From: Nitrosomicrobium frigidum (SeqCode)
GTDB taxonomy: Archaea; Thermoproteota; Nitrososphaeria; Nitrososphaerales; Nitrososphaeraceae
Length of the DNA stretch: 50,276 bases
Assembly (NCBI GenBank): GCA_023251115.1
Contig: JAHEZK010000009.1
Coordinates: forward strand, 1 to 50,276
Direction: 5' to 3'
Below, in pieces: positions 25,622-34,318 of the stretch; positions within the stretch are counted from its first letter, which is position 1, and the number at the start of each line of letters is the position of its first letter. Below the pieces are notes generated by a model. The model did not search any database, was not told the origin of the DNA, and was given only the letters and a program-made list of their open reading frames with translations. The translations under genes were made by a program, and so were the position numbers.

Positions 25622-26901
25622 TAAAAAAGATAAGGGTAAACGACGCAAAACGGCAAGCATTTCTTATTCGCAGTTCAAGTCATATACCGCAGAATAGTCC
25701 TATTGTTCAAAAAATAATAGATGATGTTATCAAATTCGGAGATAAGGCAATAATAAAGTATACTAAAAAATTTGACAATGTAAAAATTGATTCTATTTTA
25801 GTGGAAAAAGTAGATTTTAGAAAGGCGTATCGACAGGTGACTACGAATCAACTAAATGCTCTTAAAAAAACAAAAAAGCTACTTGAAAAAAATGAAAAAA
25901 TGCTTCTTGATAGATTGACTGGGATAATAACATCAGAACAAGGAGTTAAAATTGAGAGAAGACTCAAACCCATTGAAAGTATTGGATGTTACGTGCCAGG
26001 AGGAAAAGCGCGATATCCAAGCACCCTTATAATGTGCGCTGTTCCCGCAATAGTTGCAAATGTAGGCAGGATAGCAATAGTCAGTCCTCCTATGAAAGAT
26101 GGCAATATTGATCCTCTCACTCTTGTGGCTGCCGATATATGCGATATAGATGAAGTTTATAGAATCGGTGGTGCCCAGGCAGTAGCAGCTCTCGCTTATG
26201 GGACCAAAACAATAAGCAAGGTTGATAAAATTGTAGGTCCTGGAGGTCTATTTGTTAATATTGCAAAATATCTTGTTAGCAACAAAACTGCCATTGATAT
26301 GATAGCAGGTCCTACTGAGTTGCTAATATACGCAGATTCTAAAGCCGATCCCAAACTTGTGGTCAAAGATTTAATTTCACAGGCAGAACACAGTCCGGAT
26401 ACAATTTGTGGTGTTGTTACTACTTCAAGTAATTTAATTGGAAAATTAGAAAATGAAGTCACCAAGTTACTGGATGACTCTCTGCCCAGATTGGGCATAA
26501 TCTCAGCAAGTTTCAAGAAAAATGCATTTATAGCATTTTGCAAAAACGAAGCAGATGCGATTTCATTTGCTAACGAACTGTCCCCCGAACATTTACAGAT
26601 CTTAACGGAAAATCCAGAAAAAATAGCCTCAAAAATTAATACTGCAGGAGTCATTTTACTGGGCAAATACAGCCCATCGTCTGCAAGTGATTACTGCCTG
26701 GGATCAAATCATGTGTTACCAACTATGGAATTTAGTAAATCAAAGTCTTCACTATCAGTACTTGATTTTGTAAAATTAGTTAACCATATTACAGTAACAA
26801 AAAACGGTCTTCAAACAGTTCAAAAGTACATTAGAGAACTAGCGTTTGCTGAAGGATTACCAAACCACTATTATGCTGTAGAGGAGAGATTGAGAAATTG
26901 A
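25618..26901 (+). CDS. hisD: Histidinol dehydrogenase
   Basis: Oxidises histidinol to histidine in two NAD-dependent steps with a zinc ion. Family signatures include SIGCYVPGGKARYPSTLIM, YRIGGAQAVAALAYGT, KIVGPGGLFVNIAK and LISQAEHSPDT with the zinc/catalytic residues; SPEHLQI supplies the catalytic Glu-His. The length of 427 is standard. Start GTG overlaps the hisG stop, and its own stop overlaps the TTG start of hisC. Confidence 0.96.
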   Translation: MIKKIRVNDAKRQAFLIRSSSHIPQNSPIVQKIIDDVIKFGDKAIIKYTKKFDNVKIDSILVEKVDFRKAYRQVTTNQLNALKKTKKLLEKNEKMLLDRLTGIITSEQGVKIERRLKPIESIGCYVPGGKARYPSTLIMCAVPAIVANVGRIAIVSPPMKDGNIDPLTLVAADICDIDEVYRIGGAQAVAALAYGTKTISKVDKIVGPGGLFVNIAKYLVSNKTAIDMIAGPTELLIYADSKADPKLVVKDLISQAEHSPDTICGVVTTSSNLIGKLENEVTKLLDDSLPRLGIISASFKKNAFIAFCKNEADAISFANELSPEHLQILTENPEKIASKINTAGVILLGKYSPSSASDYCLGSNHVLPTMEFSKSKSSLSVLDFVKLVNHITVTKNGLQTVQKYIRELAFAEGLPNHYYAVEERLRN

Positions 26902-27971
26902 CAGATTGGCTTATGGAAGAAATGAAGAAAATTTCATTGATTGAAAAATACACAGTCCCTTCGGAAAGTAACTTTTTTAAATTGGATGCAAATGAAAACC
27001 TTGTCTTAGACAAGGATTTTCTTACCAAAATTTCGATAAATAGTTTGAAAAAAACTGACTTGAGAAAATATCCAATTGAGCTATATGAACGGTTATATAA
27101 AAAACTCTCAAATTATTTGGATGTTAGCGTTGGTTCACTGGTGTTAGGAAGCGGTTCTGACCAGATTATAGATTTACTTTTGACACTACTAGGCAGAGGG
27201 AGAAGGTTAGCCTCAATATATCCAACATTCTCATATTTTAAGACAAGATGCCAATTGCACGGAATAGATGTTTCTGAATTAAAGTTATCTGCAATTGATA
27301 ACAGTCTTGACTCTGAAAAATTTATTGAGGATGCAAAAAAATCTCATGCAGCATACCTGTGCTCTCCTAATAATCCAACTGGAAATCAATTTGAAAAATC
27401 AAAAATTCTGCGTATTGTCGGGTCCTTGAAAAGAACTCTAGTAATAGTAGACGAGGCGTACGTAGAATTTGCAAAATATTCATTGATAAAGTGTGTAAAA
27501 GAATATCCAAACCTTGTTGTTCTTCGTACTTTTTCAAAGGGCCTAGCTCTCGCTGGTGCAAGGATAGGTTATATGGTTGCGAATGAAAAACTTGCAGATT
27601 TGTTTAAGAATAGGATCCAGTTACCTTATGCAGTAAACAGTCTATCGCTTGCTATTGCAATCTCATTAATCTCTAATCCTAAAAAAGTGGAAAAGAGTAT
27701 AGCATTGATAAAAGATGAAAGAGACAGAATGTATGAGAGCCTATCAAAAATCAAAAAAATAAATGTTTACAAGTCCGATGCAAATTTTCTATTCGTAAGA
27801 TGTAACAAAAAATATAACAGAATTATTGAGGCTTTGGAAAATTCAAAAATATTGGTAAAAGGTTTGGGCAACATCGATACCTATGGAAATTGCATTAGGA
27901 TAACAGTAGGTACAAAAAAGGTGAATAACAAGATATTGTCAGTGTTTAACAATATTCAATTGACAAAGTAG
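26898..27971 (+). CDS. hisC: Histidinol-phosphate aminotransferase
   Basis: PLP-dependent class I/II aminotransferase that converts imidazoleacetol phosphate to histidinol phosphate. LDANENLVLD near the N-terminus, SPNNPTGNQ, VIVDEAYVEF and RTFSKGLALAGARIGY (PLP lysine in SKG) are the expected motifs in order. Start TTG overlaps the hisD stop by 4 bases. The gene is followed by a HAD phosphatase that could act on its product. Confidence 0.94.
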   Translation: MTDWLMEEMKKISLIEKYTVPSESNFFKLDANENLVLDKDFLTKISINSLKKTDLRKYPIELYERLYKKLSNYLDVSVGSLVLGSGSDQIIDLLLTLLGRGRRLASIYPTFSYFKTRCQLHGIDVSELKLSAIDNSLDSEKFIEDAKKSHAAYLCSPNNPTGNQFEKSKILRIVGSLKRTLVIVDEAYVEFAKYSLIKCVKEYPNLVVLRTFSKGLALAGARIGYMVANEKLADLFKNRIQLPYAVNSLSLAIAISLISNPKKVEKSIALIKDERDRMYESLSKIKKINVYKSDANFLFVRCNKKYNRIIEALENSKILVKGLGNIDTYGNCIRITVGTKKVNNKILSVFNNIQLTK

Positions 27972-27973
27972 AT

Positions 27974-28936
27974 TTGATTAGAATGAATCAAGATGCATGT
28001 ATTATTTTTGATATAGACGGTGTGTTGATTGATACTAGAAAATCCTACAACGAATCAATAAAACAAACGGTTCAGTATGTGATCAAACGTATCAATCCGA
28101 CTATCGATAATGTAGAATCATTGGTAACAGATGACATGATATTTAATTTCCGTAAATCAGGAATGTTTAACAATGATGCTGACACAAGTTATGCTTTTAT
28201 TCTGAGCATCGTATGTGGACCGTCAAAAATTTCCGATTTACATATTTTTCTGGAAAAAATCACAGGAAATGCAACTACAAATGGAATAAAGTCTGTAGAA
28301 AATTTTCTACTAGACTACGCCAAGGACAAAGACAAGGTAATAAAGACAATGAGAATGCTAAATTATCCAGGAGACATCCACAGCAGCATAGTAGCGCGGG
28401 TCTTTGATGAATATTTTTACGGACCTAGTTTATTCAAAAAACAACACAGCGCCGATGCCCAGTATTATTTTGGCTCGCCGCTCATAGAAAACGATGTGCT
28501 ATTGGTGAGGGATTCAACGATTAAAAGAATATCGGACTATTTTGATAGGAAGGTAGGAATTGTTTCGGGCAGAAGTAGGGTGGCTGCAGAATATTCCTTG
28601 AAATGGTTGTTTGACTATTTTGATACTGATGCATCAATCTATTTGGAGGATGAAAAAAGAGAGATTGGCAAACCCAACCCTTTGGCATTAATAAAATCTA
28701 TCAAGAGTATGGGGGTCTGTAATGCTTTTTATGTTGGCGATTCAGCAGAGGATTTGTTGATGGTACTAAAGGCAAGAGAAGAATCTCATCTAGATATCCA
28801 ATTAATTGGAATATGTCCACCCAATTCTAGGGCGAATCAAATAAGGAATCTATTCACGGAAAATGGAACTTCTTTAATAGCACAGGAAGTTAATGAATTA
28901 CCGAACATATTAAATAAAGTTAAGACCCAATTTTAG
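27974..28936 (+). CDS. HAD-family phosphatase in his operon, candidate histidinol-phosphate phosphatase
   Basis: The four HAD motifs are visible: IIFDIDGVLIDT with the nucleophile Asp (about residue 13), VGIVSGRSR, GKPNP with the Lys, and FYVGDSAEDLLM. A cap domain of about 130 residues lies between the first two. It is a single HAD protein of 320 residues, not the bifunctional HisB phosphatase. Position between hisC and hisB, with 2- and 7-base gaps, and the lack of any other histidinol-phosphate phosphatase in the operon make that activity the best guess. The frame opens at TTG 27974, but ATG 27983 is likely. Confidence 0.86.
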   Translation: MIRMNQDACIIFDIDGVLIDTRKSYNESIKQTVQYVIKRINPTIDNVESLVTDDMIFNFRKSGMFNNDADTSYAFILSIVCGPSKISDLHIFLEKITGNATTNGIKSVENFLLDYAKDKDKVIKTMRMLNYPGDIHSSIVARVFDEYFYGPSLFKKQHSADAQYYFGSPLIENDVLLVRDSTIKRISDYFDRKVGIVSGRSRVAAEYSLKWLFDYFDTDASIYLEDEKREIGKPNPLALIKSIKSMGVCNAFYVGDSAEDLLMVLKAREESHLDIQLIGICPPNSRANQIRNLFTENGTSLIAQEVNELPNILNKVKTQF

Positions 28937-28943
28937 ATACCAA

Positions 28944-29543
28944 TTGTCAGATAGTGATAAGCTTAGGACTGCATCGCTGAGCAGAAGTACATCTGAAACA
29001 ACAATAACATTGAAAGTTAACCTGGATGGTGAGGGTAAGGCTCAAATCTCAAGTGGCTTGAAATTTCTGGACCATCTAATAACTACATTCTGTAAATACA
29101 GTCTGGTTGACATAGAAGCTGATGTAAAGTCTCATGACTCGATATTACACCATTTGATAGAAGATATTGCTATATGCATTGGACAGGGATTGGATAAAGC
29201 GTTAGGTAATAGAGCCAGTATAATGAGGTTTGGCTATGCTATAGTTCCTATGGATGATTCGAGGAGCAATTCAGCAATTGACCTGGTTAAGAGACAATTC
29301 TCTAAATTTGAATTAAAATTAGAAAGAAATGAAGTAGAAGGCATTACAAAGGAGGATATAGAACACTTTTTTAGATCCTTATTGCAAAATCTCGTCGCCT
29401 GTACACACATATTGGTAGAATATGGAAAAGACGATCATCATAAATTGGAATCTGCCATCAAGAGTTTTGCCCTTGCATTTAGAAATGCTGCAGCTATTGA
29501 CCCAAGAAGGAAAGGACTCCCAAGTACTAAAGACATGATGTAG
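28944..29543 (+). CDS. hisB: Imidazoleglycerol-phosphate dehydratase
   Basis: Dehydrates imidazoleglycerol phosphate. The metal ligands are visible as His44 (FLDH), His69-His70 and Glu73 (HHLIED), His141, and His165-His166-Glu169 (DDHHKLE). The C-terminal PSTKD loop is present. The sequence is divergent: the usual second His of the HMLxQxxxHG motif is missing, and PMDE is PMDD. It is monofunctional with no phosphatase domain. Start TTG, 7 bases after the HAD gene; hisH begins immediately after its stop. Confidence 0.9.
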   Translation: MSDSDKLRTASLSRSTSETTITLKVNLDGEGKAQISSGLKFLDHLITTFCKYSLVDIEADVKSHDSILHHLIEDIAICIGQGLDKALGNRASIMRFGYAIVPMDDSRSNSAIDLVKRQFSKFELKLERNEVEGITKEDIEHFFRSLLQNLVACTHILVEYGKDDHHKLESAIKSFALAFRNAAAIDPRRKGLPSTKDMM

Positions 29544-30164
29544 ATGACAAGGATAGCTATTTTTGATTTTGGTGCAGGCAATTTATTTAGTTTGCACCAA
29601 TCACTCCATAGAAATGGTGCACAAACCGTAGACATCATCCGAACTTTGGATGGTTTGGAAAAATATGATGGACTGGTTTTACCAGGTGTTGGTAATTTTG
29701 ATAGTGCAATAAGTTCTATGCAAAAAGATGCAGTAATGCTAAATACGGCTGTAAATGATGGGTTGCCGATACTTGGAATTTGTCTGGGTCTTGAGATGTT
29801 ATTTAACAAAAGTGAAGAAGGAATCCTTGATGGACTAAAAGTGTTAGAAGGAGAAGTATTGATGCTACCAAGGAAGAGGGTTAAGGTTCCCCACATGGGC
29901 TGGAACAACTTGAGGATTGTTATGACAGATAGCAATTTGCTAAAAGGAATCCCACAAGATTCTTGGGTATATTTTGTACATTCATATCATATAGAGCCCA
30001 ATGACGAAAAACTTGTTGCAGCAACAACTGATTATGGCTCAAAATTGCCGGTTGTAGTTGAGCGCTCCAATCTGTTTGGAACCCAGTTTCACCCTGAAAA
30101 ATCAGGGAAAATTGGAGCCCAAATAATGAAAAATTTTGTCAATGTTTGTGAAAAGAACGAATGA
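29544..30164 (+). CDS. hisH: Imidazole glycerol phosphate synthase, glutaminase subunit
   Basis: Class I glutamine amidotransferase that delivers ammonia to HisF. The nucleophile Cys is in GICLGLEMLF, and the His-Glu pair in GTQFHPEKS. The N-terminal IFDFGAGNLFSL and the oxyanion loop LPGVGNF are typical. 206 residues. ATG starts right after hisB; the stop overlaps hisA by 4 bases (ATGA). Confidence 0.95.
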   Translation: MTRIAIFDFGAGNLFSLHQSLHRNGAQTVDIIRTLDGLEKYDGLVLPGVGNFDSAISSMQKDAVMLNTAVNDGLPILGICLGLEMLFNKSEEGILDGLKVLEGEVLMLPRKRVKVPHMGWNNLRIVMTDSNLLKGIPQDSWVYFVHSYHIEPNDEKLVAATTDYGSKLPVVVERSNLFGTQFHPEKSGKIGAQIMKNFVNVCEKNE

Positions 30165-30871
30165 AGGTATTAGCGGCTATAGATATAATGAACGGCGACG
30201 TAGTAAGATTAACAAAAGGGGACCAATCGACCAAAAAAGTATACAGTAAAGATCCTGTCCAGGTAGCCAAAAAATGGGAAAAGGACGGTGCTGACATGTT
30301 ACATATTATTGACCTTGATGCTGCTTTTGGTAATGATTCTAACAACCTATCTATAATTTCGGAGATACTGCATTCGGTAAATATTCCGGTTCAAATAGGA
30401 GGCGGAATCCGACATGTTGAAAAATTTGAAAAAGTTGCTAAAATGGGATTTTCAAAAATAGTGATTGGCACTATGGCCTACCGTAATATTGATGAGTTAT
30501 GCTTGTTGAGCAAAAATTACAGTGACAAAATAATCATTTCCCTTGATGAGATTAACGGAAAGGTAATGATAGATGGTTGGCAATCCTCTTCAGATTTTAA
30601 TATTGAAGACGCAATAATCAAGTTTAACAAGCTAGGAATAAACATTTTCCTCCTGACTAGCATTGTAAAAGACGGGACTCTTTTGGGACCAGATATTGTT
30701 ACTTTAAATAGCATTAATACAGATCGAAAATCAAAGATAATAGCTAGTGGTGGAATTTCAAGTTTGATTGATGTGTTAAGGGTTAGATCTATTGGTTGTG
30801 ATAGTGTTATACTTGGGAAGGCATTGTATGAAGACAGATTGGATATTAAAAAGGTGAAAGCAGTAGCATAA
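30161..30871 (+). CDS. hisA: Phosphoribosylformimino-AICAR phosphate isomerase
   Basis: (beta-alpha)8-barrel isomerase of histidine synthesis. AAIDIMNGDVVRLTKGD has the catalytic Asp near residue 8; VQIGGGIRHVE, IIISLDEINGKVMIDGW and LTSIVKDGTLLGPD follow in order, with phosphate-binding ASGGISS and IGCDSVILGKALY near the end. 236 residues. Starts with the ATGA overlap with hisH; its TAA overlaps the hisF ATG by one base. It could also isomerise PRA in Trp synthesis (PriA-like), since trpF is not in the window, but nothing in the sequence proves it. Confidence 0.94.
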   Translation: MKVLAAIDIMNGDVVRLTKGDQSTKKVYSKDPVQVAKKWEKDGADMLHIIDLDAAFGNDSNNLSIISEILHSVNIPVQIGGGIRHVEKFEKVAKMGFSKIVIGTMAYRNIDELCLLSKNYSDKIIISLDEINGKVMIDGWQSSSDFNIEDAIIKFNKLGINIFLLTSIVKDGTLLGPDIVTLNSINTDRKSKIIASGGISSLIDVLRVRSIGCDSVILGKALYEDRLDIKKVKAVA

Positions 30872-31674
30872 TGCCGCTATCAAAGAGAATCATTCCATGC
30901 CTTGATGTTGATAATGGTAGAGTGGTTAAAGGAGTAAAGTTTCGAGGAGTCAAGGATGCCGGCGACCCTGTTGAACTAGCAAAAAAATACAGTGATCAGG
31001 GAGCCGATGAACTTGTTTTCCTAGACATAACCGCGTCAAAACAGGACAGGGAGATAATGAAGAGTATGGTAAAGAAAGTAGCCAGCGTTATTGACATACC
31101 CTTTACAGTGGGAGGCGGTATTAAGACGCTTGCAGATGCACGGGAAATTCTTCTTAATGGTGCAGATAAGGTTTCAATCAATACTGCTTCGGTCAAGAAC
31201 CCCGAACTGGTAACAGAGCTAATGAAAATTTTTGGGAGACAATGTGTTGTTGTCGCAATAGATGTAAAGAGAAATTACGGAATTCATGATAAACACAATG
31301 CAACGTCCGGACCTGACAAGGATTACTATTTTGAAGTCATGATATACGGAGGATCCAAAGGAACTGGTATTGATGCAATTCAGTGGGCAAAGAAGGTAGA
31401 AGAGCTTGGGGCTGGAGAAATACTGCTTACAAGCATAGATGCAGATGGTACTAAAAATGGTTACGATATCGAATTGACAAATACAATTTGCAATAATGTG
31501 AGAATACCCGTCATTGCGTCAGGCGGTTGTGGCTCAACCGAACACATGGTCGAAGTATTTAACAAGACTGATGTTGATGCTGTGCTTGCAGCTTCAATTT
31601 TTCATTATGATAAATTAACTCTAGAGAAAGTCAAGATAAATTTGGCCCGAAAAGGAATTCAAACCAGATTATGA
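30871..31674 (+). CDS. hisF: Imidazole glycerol phosphate synthase, cyclase subunit
   Basis: Barrel cyclase that uses ammonia from HisH. The two catalytic Asp residues are in PCLDVDNGRVVKGVKF and VVAIDVKRNYG; TVGGGIKTL, LTSIDADGTKNGYD and IASGGCGS are the phosphate and ring-closure loops. 267 residues, slightly longer than many HisF because of the segment after VKRNYG. Last gene of the operon. hisI and hisE do not follow; the next gene is convergent. Confidence 0.96.
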   Translation: MPLSKRIIPCLDVDNGRVVKGVKFRGVKDAGDPVELAKKYSDQGADELVFLDITASKQDREIMKSMVKKVASVIDIPFTVGGGIKTLADAREILLNGADKVSINTASVKNPELVTELMKIFGRQCVVVAIDVKRNYGIHDKHNATSGPDKDYYFEVMIYGGSKGTGIDAIQWAKKVEELGAGEILLTSIDADGTKNGYDIELTNTICNNVRIPVIASGGCGSTEHMVEVFNKTDVDAVLAASIFHYDKLTLEKVKINLARKGIQTRL

Positions 31675-31738
31675 ACTTGACTTATACTCAAATTTCCCTA
31701 TGAAGGTAACAAACGTAAAAAATGCTCTTACTTTTCTA

Positions 31739-33202
31739 CTAACGCAAAGTAAGGGCAAAAATAAATATTCCCGCTATCATTTCGATGGTCAAGAAGTAAT
31801 CCTTGATTATCTTTATCTTACTTGCTTTTACCTTTCTAAAACCTCTGATTATATGTTGGTCACGAATAGTAACAAGAGCATACAATCTGGTTAGCGCCAT
31901 CAAGAAACTTATTCCCAAATACACAGGCAGTAAGAAAAGGTCCTTGGGATTACGCCTCAAATGTGGAATAATTTTGATTGTCCTTCCGACAAGCCACAAA
32001 ATGATGATAGAGATCGCTAATTCCCATTGATTTTCAATGACGGCTATTGATAGAAAAATGGGACCAAGTAATAGCGTAAACACGGAAATGAAACGATCTA
32101 TCATAGAGAATGCAAGGTATGGACATTTCCACACCCATCCGTTCCAAAGGCTCTGAAAGTCAGAATTATGACTGTTTCTTGCCCACCTAATTCGTTGCCT
32201 GATAAATTGGTCAAATCCTGGAGCAGCAGATGAATAAATTACCGCAGAACTTTGATAATATGTCTTCCATCCTTCCTGTTGAACAAGTCTTGTGAAGCAT
32301 TTATCTTCACCTGACTCTTTCTTCCTGCCAAGTATAATTTCATTTAGGAAATATTTGATTTTAGGTTCCAGAATTTCCCTTCGATATAGTGCAGTTTTTC
32401 CGCTTAGGCAAGAAAGGGCCCCTCCTCCAGCCGTCTGCGCAGGCATATCATAATAGTTTCGCATATCCCAGAAAATATCTGTCATCTTCTGCCAGATTGT
32501 TCTTCTTTCTATAGGGTGATATCTGGGGGTGACTCCACCGATTTTTGGATCCACTTCGAATGGTCGCAGTGCATTTTCCAAGAAATTAGAGTCCCACATT
32601 GTGTCGCTGTCAGTTAAAGCAAGGATCTGACCTTTTGATTCTGAAATACCGTCAGCTAGAGCGGCTCTCTTGCCAGGTTTTGAAGTTATTATTAATTTAA
32701 GATTATTCTTGCCCTGTTGAAATTCTTTAAACTCGGCAATGCAAGCTGGATCTGATTTGTCTATGACTGCAATTATTTCATACGGATTATTTTTCCACCA
32801 TGATTCAAGGGATCGCTTAAAGATTTTCTGATCTTCATGATATACAGGTATAATTACCGATACACTAAGATCAGATGCGCTTCTCAAAGTAGTCTTGGTT
32901 GATTGTGGTGGTATCGGAGAATAGAGGGTAGCAACTACTTTCTTGATAAACCATATTGTCCATCTCCAGGTCCCTATAACACCTAGGGGTATTATTAGCC
33001 AGTAATTAGATAGCCAACTTGGAAAGAAATTCCTAGCTATATAATTTTGCAAGCCATTAATTTGATAAATAATATCAGTAATGTCAAACCACATTGGGGA
33101 TAAAATCAGTGAAACCGCAAATCCGATCAGAATTAGATCAAAAATTATGTTGCCAAAAATCCCGGTATGTTTATGATGGATTTGGCCCTTATAGGATTCC
33201 AC
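31739..33202 (-). CDS. Processive GT2 glycosyltransferase, hyaluronan/cellulose-synthase-like
   Basis: Membrane glycosyltransferase of 487 residues. Two N-terminal membrane helices (about 20-37 and 66-80) precede the GT-A domain: VSVIIPVYHED (114-124), DSD at 198-200, GED at 298-300 and QRIRW at 336-340, the full processive-synthase set. Two or more membrane helices follow. These enzymes polymerise and export a polysaccharide from a UDP-sugar. It is divergent from a UDP-glucose dehydrogenase-like gene that could supply the donor. The polymer is not identifiable from sequence. Confidence 0.93.
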   Translation of the reverse strand: MESYKGQIHHKHTGIFGNIIFDLILIGFAVSLILSPMWFDITDIIYQINGLQNYIARNFFPSWLSNYWLIIPLGVIGTWRWTIWFIKKVVATLYSPIPPQSTKTTLRSASDLSVSVIIPVYHEDQKIFKRSLESWWKNNPYEIIAVIDKSDPACIAEFKEFQQGKNNLKLIITSKPGKRAALADGISESKGQILALTDSDTMWDSNFLENALRPFEVDPKIGGVTPRYHPIERRTIWQKMTDIFWDMRNYYDMPAQTAGGGALSCLSGKTALYRREILEPKIKYFLNEIILGRKKESGEDKCFTRLVQQEGWKTYYQSSAVIYSSAAPGFDQFIRQRIRWARNSHNSDFQSLWNGWVWKCPYLAFSMIDRFISVFTLLLGPIFLSIAVIENQWELAISIIILWLVGRTIKIIPHLRRNPKDLFLLPVYLGISFLMALTRLYALVTIRDQHIIRGFRKVKASKIKIIKDYFLTIEMIAGIFIFALTLR

Positions 33203-33320
33203 TATTTTAACTCGATTCCAATATTATTTATTAGTAACTTTTATTATTATCTAGAAGTTAATGACGTAAGATGGTTACTGTCAAATTTTACTGTATTTCT
33301 TACTTGAAAATCAAAAGGAA

Positions 33321-33330
33321 TTATATAAAT
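33321..33330 (+). promoter_or_regulatory. TATA-like box before the dehydrogenase-like gene
   Basis: TTATATAAAT is followed about 25 bases later by TATAATAAAGAGGG. Transcription would start around 33350, well upstream of the first usable GTG (33402), which suggests that translation begins before that GTG. Confidence 0.45.
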
Positions 33331-33401
33331 ATGATTAATTATAACCCCCCTATAATAAAGAGGGATTTTGCACGAGTAAGATAAGCATTGTTGGTTCCGG
33401 T

Positions 33402-34265
33402 GTGGTAGGAAGTGCAACGGGCCAGGGATTTCACAAGCTTGGTCACGAAGTAATTTTTTATGACATTTCAAAGGAAAAGCTGAGAACATTAAAGTCAAAT
33501 GGTTTCAACGTCGCTGACGATTTGGGTGACGCATTATCGCAAACAGATATTGCATTTGTTTGTGTAAATACTCCCACTCATAATTCACAACAGGACCTTT
33601 CGCAGATACTTTCTGCGCTGTATCAGCTAGCAAACTATCTAAATACATCAAATAAGCGTCATTTGCTGGTTTTCCGAAGCACTATGTTGCCTGGTACAAT
33701 GCGCAGCGTAGTGTTAAACTATCTTGAAAAAAATTGCACAAAAAAGAGAGGGGTTGACTATGAAATTGCATATAATCCAGAATTTCTGAGACAAAATTCA
33801 GCGCTTGATGACTTTTTCAAGCCAGATAGAGTAATAATCGGAGAGGAGGGCGGTAATGATTTGACAAAATTATTGGTGGAATTATACCAACCACTGACAA
33901 AACACATAATCAATACATCATTTGAGGCGGCAGAGCTAATCAAGTATGCATCGAATTGCTTTTTGTCATTAAAGATTTCGTTCTTTAATGAGGTAGGTTT
34001 GATATGCAAACACTTGGGAATAGATGATAAAGTTGTAAGTTTGGGTGTATCTTTGGATAAGAGAATTGGCAAGTATGGCACTGAATTTGGTAGACCCTTT
34101 GATGGAATGTGTCTTCCAAAAGACACTCAGGCACTAGCCTCATTCATAAAGGAAAATAGGATTGAACCTGACTTGCTAGAAGTAGTATTAAACATAAACA
34201 AGAAAATAGAAGACCTAACTACCACAAGACAACTAGTTTCGAGTGCTAGAGAAACTCATTCTTAA
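33402..34265 (+). CDS. Short UDP-glucose/GDP-mannose dehydrogenase-like protein
   Basis: The NAD-binding and central domains of the family are present: AELIKYASNCFLSLKISFFNEV (catalytic Lys and Asn) and FDGMCLPKDTQAL with the thioester Cys. The protein stops soon afterwards, so the C-terminal UDP-binding domain is missing (about 290 versus 430 residues). The Rossmann glycine motif (ISIVGSGVVGSATG) lies partly upstream of GTG 33402 in the same open frame, which extends back to 33345 without ATG, GTG or TTG. A non-standard start such as ACG 33372 after GAGGG, or a frameshift from TTG 33368, is possible. Oxidation of a nucleotide sugar is the likely job. Confidence 0.8.
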   Translation: MVGSATGQGFHKLGHEVIFYDISKEKLRTLKSNGFNVADDLGDALSQTDIAFVCVNTPTHNSQQDLSQILSALYQLANYLNTSNKRHLLVFRSTMLPGTMRSVVLNYLEKNCTKKRGVDYEIAYNPEFLRQNSALDDFFKPDRVIIGEEGGNDLTKLLVELYQPLTKHIINTSFEAAELIKYASNCFLSLKISFFNEVGLICKHLGIDDKVVSLGVSLDKRIGKYGTEFGRPFDGMCLPKDTQALASFIKENRIEPDLLEVVLNINKKIEDLTTTRQLVSSARETHS

Positions 34266-34287
34266 TACCTGAAATTTTACTCTTAAA

Positions 34288-34295
34288 TTTATATT
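34288..34295 (+). promoter_or_regulatory. TATA-like box of the GH5-like gene
   Basis: TTTATATT lies 24-31 bases before the ATG at 34319, as expected for a leaderless transcript, so the hydrolase gene has its own promoter. Confidence 0.5.
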
Positions 34296-34318
34296 GGGAG
34301 CAAAGTTTTTCATTTTTA

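Noticed and set aside
31700-31894. Open frame of 64 codons after hisF, considered as a small hisE
   Set aside because: It overlaps the 3' end of the GT2 gene on the other strand and shows no HisE or HisI motif.
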